This document shows positions 15,502-21,867 of a stretch of DNA of 22,789 nt, in pieces. The notes under the pieces were generated by a model. That model did no database searches. It had not been told where the DNA came from and worked only from the letters and a program-made list of their open reading frames with translations. Origin of the DNA: HKST-UBA85 sp035654775 (GTDB lineage Bacteria > Bacteroidota > Bacteroidia > Flavobacteriales > Flavobacteriaceae); contig DASRWB010000003.1 of assembly GCA_035654775.1 (NCBI GenBank), positions 1 to 22,789 of the forward strand, given 5' to 3'. The number at the start of each line of letters is the position of its first letter. The stretch's first letter is position 1. A program made the position numbers and the translations under genes.

Positions 15502-18174
15502 ATGAAAAAAATTACACTTAAAAGTGTTATTGTTTCTGTTTTTTCCCTCGCATGCATCTCGATAAACGCACAAAATACCTGGAGAGAAATAAGCAACAAT
15601 GATGCGCCGAACACAAGTTATACCTCAGGAAAAACTTACGTAACAAATCTTGATGCGTTAACAACCACATTAACGTATGCTCCCGAAAGAGGAAACTATA
15701 CAGGACGTTCAAATACAATTGTTGAATTTCCAAATGCCCAAGGAGAAATGATGAGGTACAGGGTAGAAGAAGCCTCTGTTTTTGCACCCGAACTTCAAGA
15801 ACAATATCCGGAAATTCGCTCTTATGCTGCATATGGAATAGACGACCCTACTGCATTTGCCAGATTTTCTGTTTCACCCTATAAAGGCATAAACGGAATT
15901 ATTCTTTCAGCAAAAAAAGAAGAAACTTTGGTTATAGAAGCAAGCACTTCAGCGGTTAATCACACCCGTTTTTTTACCAAAACATCAAACTCTAAAACAA
16001 GAAGTACTTTTGTTTGTTCAACTGAAATGGAAGAAAACTTAGCCCAAAACTTAAGTGAATCAATACACGCAAACAGATCGGGCAGCGATGGAATATTAAG
16101 AACATTTGATTTGGCTATGTCTGTTTCCGGAGAATATTCACAGTATCACGGAGGTACGTTACCGCAGGTAAATGCGGCTATAGCTACTACACTAACACGA
16201 GTAAACGGAGTTTTTGAAAACGATTTTAACGTTACCATGGTTTTAGTGGCTTCAAACGATAATGTAGTATACCTAAACCCGGGAACTGACCCATACAGCG
16301 GGACAAGCGACGGAATGTATAGCCCAACTTTACAAAGCACACTAGATGCCAATATAGGAGCGGCTAATTATGATGTAGGTCATTTAATGGCCGGAATAGG
16401 CAATAATGGCTTTGCCGGATGCATAGGCTGTATTTGCGTTAATGGAGTGAAAGGAAGTGGATACACGACAAGCACAGTACCGGGAGGCGTAAATTTTGAT
16501 ATTGATTTTGTAGCTCACGAAATGGGACATCAATTTGGGGCTAATCATACTTTTTCCTTTTTTTCTGAAGGCGGAATAGCCCAAATGGAACCGGGAAGTG
16601 GATCGACAATAATGGGCTACGCCGGAATAACGGGAGCCACAGACCTCCAGTCAAACTCAGACCCTTACTTTCATGCTATATCAATATTGCAAGTAACCAA
16701 TCATGTCGCATCAAGACCCTGTGATATTCAAACGGACACAGGTAATAATGCACCTGTAGTAGATGCAGGCACTAATATGACCTTACCCATAGGAACACCC
16801 TTTATGCTTATAGGGTCAGCAACAGATGCAGATGGAGGAGATGTATTAACGTATTGCTGGGAACAATTTGATGAAAATGATGGATTAACGGCATATCCGA
16901 ATGAGAATTTAGCAAATAGTAATGAACCTTTATTCAGATCCTTTAGTCCAACAGAAATCCCTAATAGAACCTTTCCCAGATTAGAAGATTTATTGGTCTA
17001 TGGAGTAAATGGAACTACATGGGAAAAAATTCCGGTAGTGAGCAGAAGTGCAGATTTCAGGCTAACTGTAAGAGACAACAGACCTGGAGGAGCAACCACT
17101 AATTTTGATGATGTAATGGTAACCTGGGATGCTACTAAAGGACCTTTTACAGTAACTTCACAAAATACAGCGGGGATTATTTGGAACAATGGAAATACAG
17201 AAACTATTTCATGGGATGTTAATGACACCAATACTTTGGCCGGAGCTTCAAATGTAGACATATTGCTTTCCCTAGACGGAGGTCTTACCTATACTGAAGT
17301 ATTGGCGGCAAATACACCTAATGACGGCTCAGAAGACATTATTGTGCCTAATACGCCGGCACCTTATTGCAGAGTTATGGTAAAACCCAGCGGAGCTACA
17401 TTTTTTGCAATAAATACAATAGATTTTTCTATTGATTATGAAGTAAGTGTTACTTGTAATCAATATGCTTCGGGCGCAATAAATTTAGCCATTCCTGATG
17501 GCGCTGGAGCGAATTCTCCCGGCTCACCGGTTTTTGACTTTATCGAAGTATCGGATTCGTTCACAGTATCTGATGTAAGAGTCAATGTGGATATTTCACA
17601 CACGTACATCAACGATTTAGTCATTCAAGTTCAGCATCCGGGTGGAGATGATTTTACTAATGTTTGGGCTAGAAATTGTGGAGGTGAAAACAATTTAGAC
17701 ATAATTTTTGATGATAATGCTCCGGATATTGTTTGTGCTCAACCTACTACAGGAACATACGCTCCAGCAAACCCATTAAGTGTGTTTAATGGATTACAGG
17801 CTAACGGAAACTGGGCTATAGCTGTGGTTGATTTTTATAATGATGATACCGGAATATTAAACGATTGGTATTTGGAATTCTGTGTTACTACAGAAACACC
17901 TCTGTCTGTTAATGAGAACACTTTTGCCGGATTTACTGTTTTTCCAAACCCAAACAGCGGAATGTTTACGGTTAAATTTAATGCTACTTATAGCAATGAT
18001 GTGACTATTGAGGTTTTTGATTTAAGAGGACGTACCATTTACAGCAAGGTGTTTTCTGATACCGGATTGGAATTTAATCAAACCATAGATTTAAGAAACG
18101 CACAATCCGGAATCTATTTGGTAAAGGCTATGGATGGCACCAGAGAAATTACCAAAAAAATTATTATCGACTAA
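15502..18174 (+). CDS. Secreted reprolysin-like zinc metalloprotease with P-domain and T9SS sorting domain
   Basis: An 890-residue paralogue of the preceding protein. The signal peptide is MKKITLKSVIVSVFSLACIS followed by INAQ. The propeptide-like region carries TIVEFPNAQGEMMRYRVEEA, parallel to its neighbour. The catalytic zinc site is HEMGHQFGANH (His339, Glu340, His343, His349), with STIMGYAGITG after it. PKD/REJ-like (DAGTNMTLPIGT, GSATDADGGDVLTYCWEQ) and Ig-like (LSLDGGLTYTEVLAANTPND) modules follow. Instead of GEVED it has a proprotein-convertase P-domain (about 655-800; VRVNVDISHTYINDLVIQVQ, LQANGNWAIAVVDFYNDDTG). It ends in a T9SS sorting domain from about 810 (FTVFPNPNSGMFTVKF, SGIYLVKAMDG). 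It is exported to the cell surface or medium. No promoter matching the full consensus was found in the 169-nt gap before it. Confidence 0.93.
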   Translation: MKKITLKSVIVSVFSLACISINAQNTWREISNNDAPNTSYTSGKTYVTNLDALTTTLTYAPERGNYTGRSNTIVEFPNAQGEMMRYRVEEASVFAPELQEQYPEIRSYAAYGIDDPTAFARFSVSPYKGINGIILSAKKEETLVIEASTSAVNHTRFFTKTSNSKTRSTFVCSTEMEENLAQNLSESIHANRSGSDGILRTFDLAMSVSGEYSQYHGGTLPQVNAAIATTLTRVNGVFENDFNVTMVLVASNDNVVYLNPGTDPYSGTSDGMYSPTLQSTLDANIGAANYDVGHLMAGIGNNGFAGCIGCICVNGVKGSGYTTSTVPGGVNFDIDFVAHEMGHQFGANHTFSFFSEGGIAQMEPGSGSTIMGYAGITGATDLQSNSDPYFHAISILQVTNHVASRPCDIQTDTGNNAPVVDAGTNMTLPIGTPFMLIGSATDADGGDVLTYCWEQFDENDGLTAYPNENLANSNEPLFRSFSPTEIPNRTFPRLEDLLVYGVNGTTWEKIPVVSRSADFRLTVRDNRPGGATTNFDDVMVTWDATKGPFTVTSQNTAGIIWNNGNTETISWDVNDTNTLAGASNVDILLSLDGGLTYTEVLAANTPNDGSEDIIVPNTPAPYCRVMVKPSGATFFAINTIDFSIDYEVSVTCNQYASGAINLAIPDGAGANSPGSPVFDFIEVSDSFTVSDVRVNVDISHTYINDLVIQVQHPGGDDFTNVWARNCGGENNLDIIFDDNAPDIVCAQPTTGTYAPANPLSVFNGLQANGNWAIAVVDFYNDDTGILNDWYLEFCVTTETPLSVNENTFAGFTVFPNPNSGMFTVKFNATYSNDVTIEVFDLRGRTIYSKVFSDTGLEFNQTIDLRNAQSGIYLVKAMDGTREITKKIIID

Positions 18175-18199
18175 ATATAATAATAGACAGGTAAATTTT

Positions 18200-18227
18200 A
18201 AAAGGCTCTTTTCTAAGAGCCTTTTTT
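18200..18227. terminator. Bidirectional terminator between convergent genes
   Basis: Arms AAAAGGCTCTT (18200-18210) and AAGAGCCTTTT (18215-18225) enclose the 4-nt loop TTCT, with T-runs on both sides when read in each direction. It ends the second metalloprotease gene on plus. On minus it overlaps the pth stop codon (18226-18228), so it can also end pth. Confidence 0.88.
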
Positions 18228-18858
18228 ATTTTCCATTATAAACATTCATCGTGAGTTGAACTCCGGCAGTACCAAATGACTTTACGATGTTGTGGCACTG
18301 CGTCATGCGTTCAGTAAGTTTTTCCATTTCAATATCGCTCCATTCTCCAAGTACATAATTCACTTGATTTCCTTGCGGAAATTCATTACTAATGCCAAAT
18401 CGCAACCTGTTGTAAGCATGAGTTTGCAAAACAGTTTGAATATTTTTTAACCCGTTGTGACCACCATCACTTCCTTTTGTCTTTAAGCGTAATGTACCGA
18501 AAGGTAAGTTTAAGTCGTCTGTAATTATCAGTAGGTTTTCCATGGGAATATTTTCTTTTTGTAACCAGTAGGCTACGGCTTTTCCACTTAAATTCATGAA
18601 AGTACTTGGTTTTAAAAGCACAAATAATCGGCCTTTACATTTAAAATGGCAAATGTCGCCCAGTTTCATTGTTTCAAAAGTGCTTTCTTCTTTTTCTGCA
18701 ATGTAGTCTAAAATTTTAAACCCTATATTGTGTCTGGTATTTTGATATTTTTCACCAATATTTCCCAGACCAACAATTAAGAATTTTTTCATAGTTTCCT
18801 GTTTTAGTTCCTTTCTGTTTTTCTTGTAAAAAATGTTTTTAAGTACAGACCACATCAT
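18226..18858 (-). CDS. pth: Peptidyl-tRNA hydrolase
   Basis: The enzyme releases tRNA from peptidyl-tRNA that drops off ribosomes. The core starts at an internal ATG (18790-18792; MKKFLIVGLGNIGEKYQNTR, then HNIGF). It shows LLKPSTFMNLSGKAV, LIITDDLNLPFGTLRLKTKG, SDGGHNGLKNI, YNRLRFGIS and NYVLGEWS, including the catalytic His of NTRHN and the conserved Asp of DDLNLP. The longest frame (210 residues) adds 22 basic residues (MMWSVLKNIFYKKNRKELKQ then ET). Comparable extensions exist in other flavobacterial Pth proteins as I recall, so both starts are possible. It follows rplY after a terminator. Confidence 0.93.
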   Translation of the reverse strand: MMWSVLKNIFYKKNRKELKQETMKKFLIVGLGNIGEKYQNTRHNIGFKILDYIAEKEESTFETMKLGDICHFKCKGRLFVLLKPSTFMNLSGKAVAYWLQKENIPMENLLIITDDLNLPFGTLRLKTKGSDGGHNGLKNIQTVLQTHAYNRLRFGISNEFPQGNQVNYVLGEWSDIEMEKLTERMTQCHNIVKSFGTAGVQLTMNVYNGK

Positions 18859-18881
18859 ACGTAACTTTGATAAAAATAAAA

Positions 18882-18912
18882 AAGCATCCTAAAATTCAAT
18901 TTTAGGATGCTT
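18882..18912 (-). terminator. Rho-independent terminator after rplY
   Basis: Arms AAGCATCCTAAAA (18882-18894) and TTTTAGGATGCTT (18900-18912) form a 13-bp stem with a 5-nt loop. Read on minus the stem is followed by TTTTTTATTTTTATC. It lies between the rplY stop (18934) and the pth start, so pth transcription probably depends on readthrough or a separate promoter. Confidence 0.88.
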
Positions 18913-18933
18913 CAATATTACGACAAAATTATA

Positions 18934-19584
18934 TTATTCTTGTGCAGTTTCTTCAGTTGAAGTTGTTGCTGTAGCCTCTGTTCCTTCTGCTGCTTCAGTT
19001 TCTTCAGTTTCTTCTTCTTCCTCTGCTACATTCATAGCCGCTCTAGAGCGTCTTACTTGACAAACCACAGTGTTGTCGGGATGCATAAATTTATAAGCTT
19101 CATTTTCAACTTCTGTAATATAAAGCTTGTCTCCAATTTTCAGGTTGGTGATGTCGGCTTCAATAAAGTCAGGTAAATTAGCCGGAATGGCTTTTACTCT
19201 TAAACTTCTGTTGTTTTTACGAAGCACACCGCCATTTCTTACGCCACGCGAATTTCCAACAAAACGCACAGGGATGTCCATGGTAATAGGTTTGTCTTCA
19301 TACAGCCTGTAAAAGTCTATATGTAAGATTTTGTCTGTAACGGGATGAAACTGAATGTCTTGTAAAATAGCATTGTAGGTTTCTCCATTTTCTAAAGCAA
19401 TCACAACGGTATGCGCGTTAGGCGTATAAACCAGTTTTGAGAATGCAAGTTCGTCTGCTGAGAAATGAACTGGGTTTTCGCCTCCGTATAAAACGCAAGG
19501 AACCTGACCAGCATTACGTAAGGCTTTTGTTGCTTTTTTGCCCACGCTTTCTCTTTGAGATCCATTGATTGTAATTGATTTCAT
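18934..19584 (-). CDS. rplY: 50S ribosomal protein L25/Ctc (general stress form)
   Basis: A 216-residue two-domain L25 (Ctc/TL5 type) that binds 5S rRNA in the central protuberance. Evidence: the N-terminal ITINGSQRESVGKKATKALR, NAGQVPCVLYGG, ILQDIQFHPVTDKILHIDFY, then the C-terminal beta domain with VRFVGNSRGVRNGGVLRKNN, LPDFIEADITNLKIGDKLYI and PDNTVVCQVRR. It ends in a low-complexity Glu/Thr/Ala tail (EEEEETEETEAAEGTEATAT), common in Bacteroidota forms. It is 25 nt downstream of prs and followed by a strong terminator. Confidence 0.95.
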   Translation of the reverse strand: MKSITINGSQRESVGKKATKALRNAGQVPCVLYGGENPVHFSADELAFSKLVYTPNAHTVVIALENGETYNAILQDIQFHPVTDKILHIDFYRLYEDKPITMDIPVRFVGNSRGVRNGGVLRKNNRSLRVKAIPANLPDFIEADITNLKIGDKLYITEVENEAYKFMHPDNTVVCQVRRSRAAMNVAEEEEETEETEAAEGTEATATTSTEETAQE

Positions 19585-19609
19585 TGATTTGTGTTTATAT
19601 TAATATTAA

Positions 19610-20551
19610 TTACATTATAAATTTGGAACTAATAGATTCGTTGTGGTGTACATTGTACATCACTTCCGCAAATAAATTTGCACAACTTAAAACCGTTATT
19701 TTTTTGGATTCCTGTTTTAAGGGTATTGAATCGGTTACTATTAGTTCTTCTAATTTTGAATTTTCTATTTTGGTGTAAGCATCACCCGATAATATAGGAT
19801 GTGTACAAATAGCTCTTACACTAAGCGCGCCACGCTCCATCATTAAATCGGCAGCCTTGGTTAAAGTGCCGGCTGTATCAACCATATCATCTACTAAAAC
19901 CACATTCTTACCGGTTACATCACCTATTAGCTCCATGTGTGAAATTACGTTTGCTTTGGCGCGTTGTTTGTAACAAATAACCACATCGCTTTCCAATGCT
20001 TTGGAATAGGCATAAGCTCGTTTAGAACCGCCCATGTCCGGAGAAGCTATCGTGAGGTTGTCCAGATTTAAATTTTGCAAGTAGGGTAAAAATATAGTTG
20101 ATGCAAAAAGATGATCTACAGGTTTTTCGAAAAATCCCTGAATTTGATCAGCGTGCAAATCCATGGTTATAATTCTTGTTGCTCCTGCAGCTTCCAGCAT
20201 CTTAGCCACCAGTTTGGCAGCTATAGGCACTCTGGGTTTATCTTTTCGATCTTGTCTAGCCCAACCAAAGTAGGGCAATACTGCAGTTATGTGTCTGGCA
20301 GAGGCACGTTTTGCAGCATCTATCATTAATAACATTTCCATTAGATGCTGAGGTCCAGGATGTGTAGAACCTATAATGAAAATTCGGGTACCTCGAATAG
20401 ACTCTTCATACGAGGGTTGAAATTCACCATCGCTATATCTGGAAGTAATTACATTACCTAAAGGAGCACCATAGGCATCCGCTATTTTTTTAGCCAAATG
20501 CGTGCTTTGTGAACAGGCAAAAATTTTTGCTTCGGTAATGGAATTAGGCAT
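19610..20551 (-). CDS. prs: Ribose-phosphate pyrophosphokinase (PRPP synthetase)
   Basis: A 313-residue enzyme making PRPP from ribose 5-phosphate and ATP, the precursor of nucleotides, His and Trp. Motifs: SRYSDGEFQPSYEESIRG near residue 40, the ATP-binding LPYFGWARQDRKDKPRVPIA, ITMDLHADQIQGFFEKPVDH, and the PRPP loop VVLVDDMVDTAGTL near 220. Length is standard class I. It heads a two-gene unit with rplY. A consensus -7 box (20604-20611) lies upstream. Confidence 0.97.
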   Translation of the reverse strand: MPNSITEAKIFACSQSTHLAKKIADAYGAPLGNVITSRYSDGEFQPSYEESIRGTRIFIIGSTHPGPQHLMEMLLMIDAAKRASARHITAVLPYFGWARQDRKDKPRVPIAAKLVAKMLEAAGATRIITMDLHADQIQGFFEKPVDHLFASTIFLPYLQNLNLDNLTIASPDMGGSKRAYAYSKALESDVVICYKQRAKANVISHMELIGDVTGKNVVLVDDMVDTAGTLTKAADLMMERGALSVRAICTHPILSGDAYTKIENSKLEELIVTDSIPLKQESKKITVLSCANLFAEVMYNVHHNESISSKFIM

Positions 20552-20603
20552 TTCTAAGGTGTTGATATTTAATCATTAAAAATCCGTAGCTTTTAATGAG
20601 GTG

Positions 20604-20611
20604 CAAATTTA
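20604..20611 (-). promoter_or_regulatory. Bacteroidota -7 element (TAAATTTG) upstream of prs
   Basis: The minus strand reads TAAATTTG, an exact TAnnTTTG match about 53 nt before the prs ATG. No good TTTG stands 19-21 nt upstream; the closest T-rich stretch is TGTG at about 21 nt. Confidence 0.5.
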
Positions 20612-20650
20612 GAAATTTATTTTAACCTAAAACACATTAAGTTGGCTATT

Positions 20651-20684
20651 TTTGGAGGATTTTACCGAAAATACATTATTTTTG
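20651..20684 (+). promoter_or_regulatory. Promoter of tRNA-Leu
   Basis: TTTG (20651-20654) and TATTTTTG (20677-20684, exact TAnnTTTG) are separated by 22 nt, slightly longer than the usual 19-21. The start site would fall near 20691, just before the mature tRNA 5' end. Confidence 0.6.
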
Positions 20685-20696
20685 TGCTCCGTAAAT

Positions 20697-20778
20697 GCTC
20701 GAGTGGCGGAATTGGTAGACGCGCCGGATTCAAAATCCGGTTCTTTCGGGAGTGTGGGTTCGATTCCCACCTCGAGTA
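20697..20778 (+). tRNA. tRNA-Leu, anticodon CAA
   Basis: An 82-nt cloverleaf folds by eye. The acceptor stem pairs GCTCGAG (20697-20703) with CTCGAGT (20771-20777), including one G-U at the end, with discriminator A at 20778. The anticodon stem CCGGA/TCCGG encloses TTCAAAA, giving anticodon CAA (Leu, reads UUG). There is a long variable arm (TTCTTTCGGGAGT), typical of Leu tRNAs. The T arm is GTGGG TTCGATT CCCAC. CCA is not encoded. Confidence 0.97.
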
Positions 20779-20784
20779 CTTTAC

Positions 20785-20825
20785 AAAACCGTAATTAGCT
20801 AATATTTAGTTTTTTACGGTTTTTT
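20785..20825 (+). terminator. Terminator after tRNA-Leu
   Basis: AAAACCGTAA (20785-20794) pairs with TTACGGTTTT (20814-20823), with a 19-nt AT-rich loop and a T-run at the end. It starts 6 nt after the tRNA. Confidence 0.75.
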
Positions 20826-20876
20826 ATTTCATTATTTTGCCGAAATTTTATCGATTAATCCTTAAAACTTTAAATA

Positions 20877-21215
20877 ATGAAACTACAAAATGACATCAAG
20901 AATGATCCTGCCATCAAACAGCACACCTCTGACTTAATTATGTTAGTAAGAGATTTTTTTAGAAATTACGCATCATCTCCATTTGAAACAGTTAATGAGT
21001 TGCTACATTGTCGAATGGCTGATTACGAAATAAAGCCATTAACCGAAAGTGAAGTTAGGGAGTTGGTATACATGGTTAGTGAATTGACTTTATTTCTTTC
21101 GGCTTTAAGTGATAAAACCAGAAGGTTAGAACTTTGCGAACAGGGTTATTTTCTTAGAGAGCTAGGTTACGACTTTAAAGATATTGAAAAAGCAATGGGA
21201 TACATAAAGAACTAA
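20877..21215 (+). CDS. Unrecognised 112-residue helical protein
   Basis: The frame starts at ATG 20877 (MKLQNDIKNDPAIKQHTSDL) and ends at TAA 21213-21215. The product looks cytoplasmic and all-helical, without signal peptide or membrane helix. Its features include LIMLVRDFFRNYASSPFETV, LTESEVRELVYMVSELTLFL and the C-terminal LGYDFKDIEKAMGYIKN. I do not recognise a family. It stands alone: a tRNA terminator lies 52 nt upstream and its own hairpin terminator (21223-21250) directly follows. TTATTTTG about 40 nt upstream is one base off the -7 consensus. Amino-acid composition and the flanking terminators make it a likely real gene. Confidence 0.75.
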   Translation: MKLQNDIKNDPAIKQHTSDLIMLVRDFFRNYASSPFETVNELLHCRMADYEIKPLTESEVRELVYMVSELTLFLSALSDKTRRLELCEQGYFLRELGYDFKDIEKAMGYIKN

Positions 21216-21222
21216 ACATCGC

Positions 21223-21264
21223 CACCACAATATTTTGTGTGTTTGTGGTGTGTTGTTTTTTTTT
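21223..21264 (+). terminator. Terminator of the 112-residue gene, overlapping the small RNA promoter
   Basis: CACCACAA (21223-21230) pairs with TTGTGGTG (21243-21250), enclosing a 12-nt loop, followed by TGTTG and a run of nine T. It starts 7 nt after the stop codon. Its right arm contains the TTTG -33 box of the downstream small RNA promoter. Confidence 0.75.
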
Positions 21265-21273
21265 GTAACTTTG
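21242..21273 (+). promoter_or_regulatory. Consensus Bacteroidota promoter for the small RNA
   Basis: TTTG (21242-21245), a 20-nt spacer and TAACTTTG (21266-21273) match TTTG-N19/21-TAnnTTTG without a mismatch. It is the best promoter in the window. Transcription would start near 21280, exactly where the candidate RNA's closing stem begins. Confidence 0.75.
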
Positions 21274-21279
21274 TCGTTA

Positions 21280-21363
21280 GAAAGCACGTTTGATGTACTT
21301 AACGTTGTAGATTTGGCTTCTTTTGATGCCCCTCTCGTCTGTCGAACGTGCTTTTTAATTTTT
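21280..21363 (+). ncRNA. Candidate small structured RNA, about 77-84 nt
   Basis: The predicted start (about 21280) is followed at once by AAAGCACGTT (21281-21290). This pairs perfectly over 10 bp with AACGTGCTTT (21345-21354), which continues into TTTAATTTTT. The termini are thus closed by a strong stem with a U-rich end, like an intrinsic terminator. The 54-nt interior contains a small GGC/GCC hairpin possibility (21315-21317 with 21328-21330) and a C-rich stretch GCCCCTCTCGTCTGTCG. No plus-strand protein frame fits. It may belong to a known flavobacterial RNA family such as Flavo-1, but I could not compare it, so the identity is open. Confidence 0.6.
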
Positions 21364-21561
21364 ACCCCTTCATGATCATAGTACAAAATCCCGCTAACTG
21401 TTTCCCTGATTATTATAAAAATCTTATACTCCTGGCCATTGATGGTGTGAAAACTGTTGAGTTTGTATATTTTTAAAACTCTGTTTCTGTTTTTCTTGTC
21501 CTTTTCAATATTGATCAAGTGGGAGGATTGTAAAAACTATTCTTTGCTATATAAATCATGT

Positions 21562-21595
21562 TGTGGTGTTTTATTATTAGGTTAATAACACCACA
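21562..21595. repeat. Bulged inverted repeat built on TGTGGTGTT
   Basis: The left arm TGTGGTGTTTTATTA (21562-21576) and right arm TAATAACACCACA (21583-21595) pair over 13 bp with a 2-nt bulge around a 6-nt spacer. The heptamer TGTGGTG also makes up the hairpin at 21223-21250, and TGGTGTT recurs at 21605-21611. No T-run follows on either strand, so it looks like a protein-binding or recombination site, not a terminator. Confidence 0.45.
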
Positions 21596-21687
21596 TACCA
21601 AATATGGTGTTTGGTTCTGGTGCGTTACAAAAACCAATACAAAACGTACTCAACCATCTATAATAGAAATATTCTCAATTAACGATG

Positions 21688-21867
21688 TTAATGTGGCTTT
21701 TCCAAAGGAACAGCCACAAAAAACATTTTTTTATTATCCGGGAACTCACCTATTACATCAATTAACGCTTCATTGCTAGGGTTTGCGTGCTGGTTAGTTT
21801 TTTCAGAAAAAAGTTTACTTTCCGGGTGTTCTTCCAGGCTGACAAAAACTACAGAATAACCCGTCGG
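21688..21867 (-). pseudogene. 59-codon open frame directly behind, and in frame with, the last gene's TAA
   Basis: Starting with the first codon after the TAA at 21868-21870, the same frame encodes PTGYSVVFVSLEEHPESKLF and, further on, NEALIDVIGEFPDNKKMFF and VAVPLEKPH before TAA at 21688-21690. The composition is protein-like, but no ATG, GTG or TTG occurs before codon 48. It is therefore either the C-terminal part of the upstream protein cut off by a nonsense change, a readthrough extension, or a remnant of another gene. The upstream product ends in a membrane helix plus KNKKSK, which looks like a natural C-terminus and leaves the question open. Confidence 0.5.

Larger units (their letters stand above)
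21216..21867. other. Gene-poor stretch right of the 112-residue protein
   Basis: About 650 nt with no convincing complete protein gene. It holds a terminator (21223-21264), a candidate small RNA with promoter (21242-21363), dispersed TGTGGTG inverted repeats (to about 21615) and the open frame behind the last gene's stop (21688-21867). A 118-codon minus frame from a TTG at 21518 crosses the small RNA and is not accepted as a gene. Confidence 0.6.

Noticed and set aside
18941..19030. Low-complexity repeats near the rplY end
   Set aside because: These are the Glu/Thr/Ala-coding tail of L25, common in Bacteroidota, not a separate repeat element.
20697..20778. tRNA-Leu as a proven attachment site
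   Set aside because: No second copy of the tRNA 3' end is found inside the window and no integrase gene is visible, so an attachment site is only a possibility.
21162..21518. 118-codon minus-strand frame starting at TTG 21518
   Set aside because: It has only a weak TTG start right after a stop, runs antisense through the candidate small RNA and its promoter, and overlaps the end of the 112-residue gene. Its first 50 codons look mildly protein-like, so a decayed gene cannot be fully excluded.
21558..21779. 73-codon plus-strand frame in the right-hand gap
   Set aside because: It crosses the inverted repeats and lies antisense to the better-looking frame at 21688-21867. Composition is irregular (repeated Trp/Cys/Thr) and no promoter is visible.
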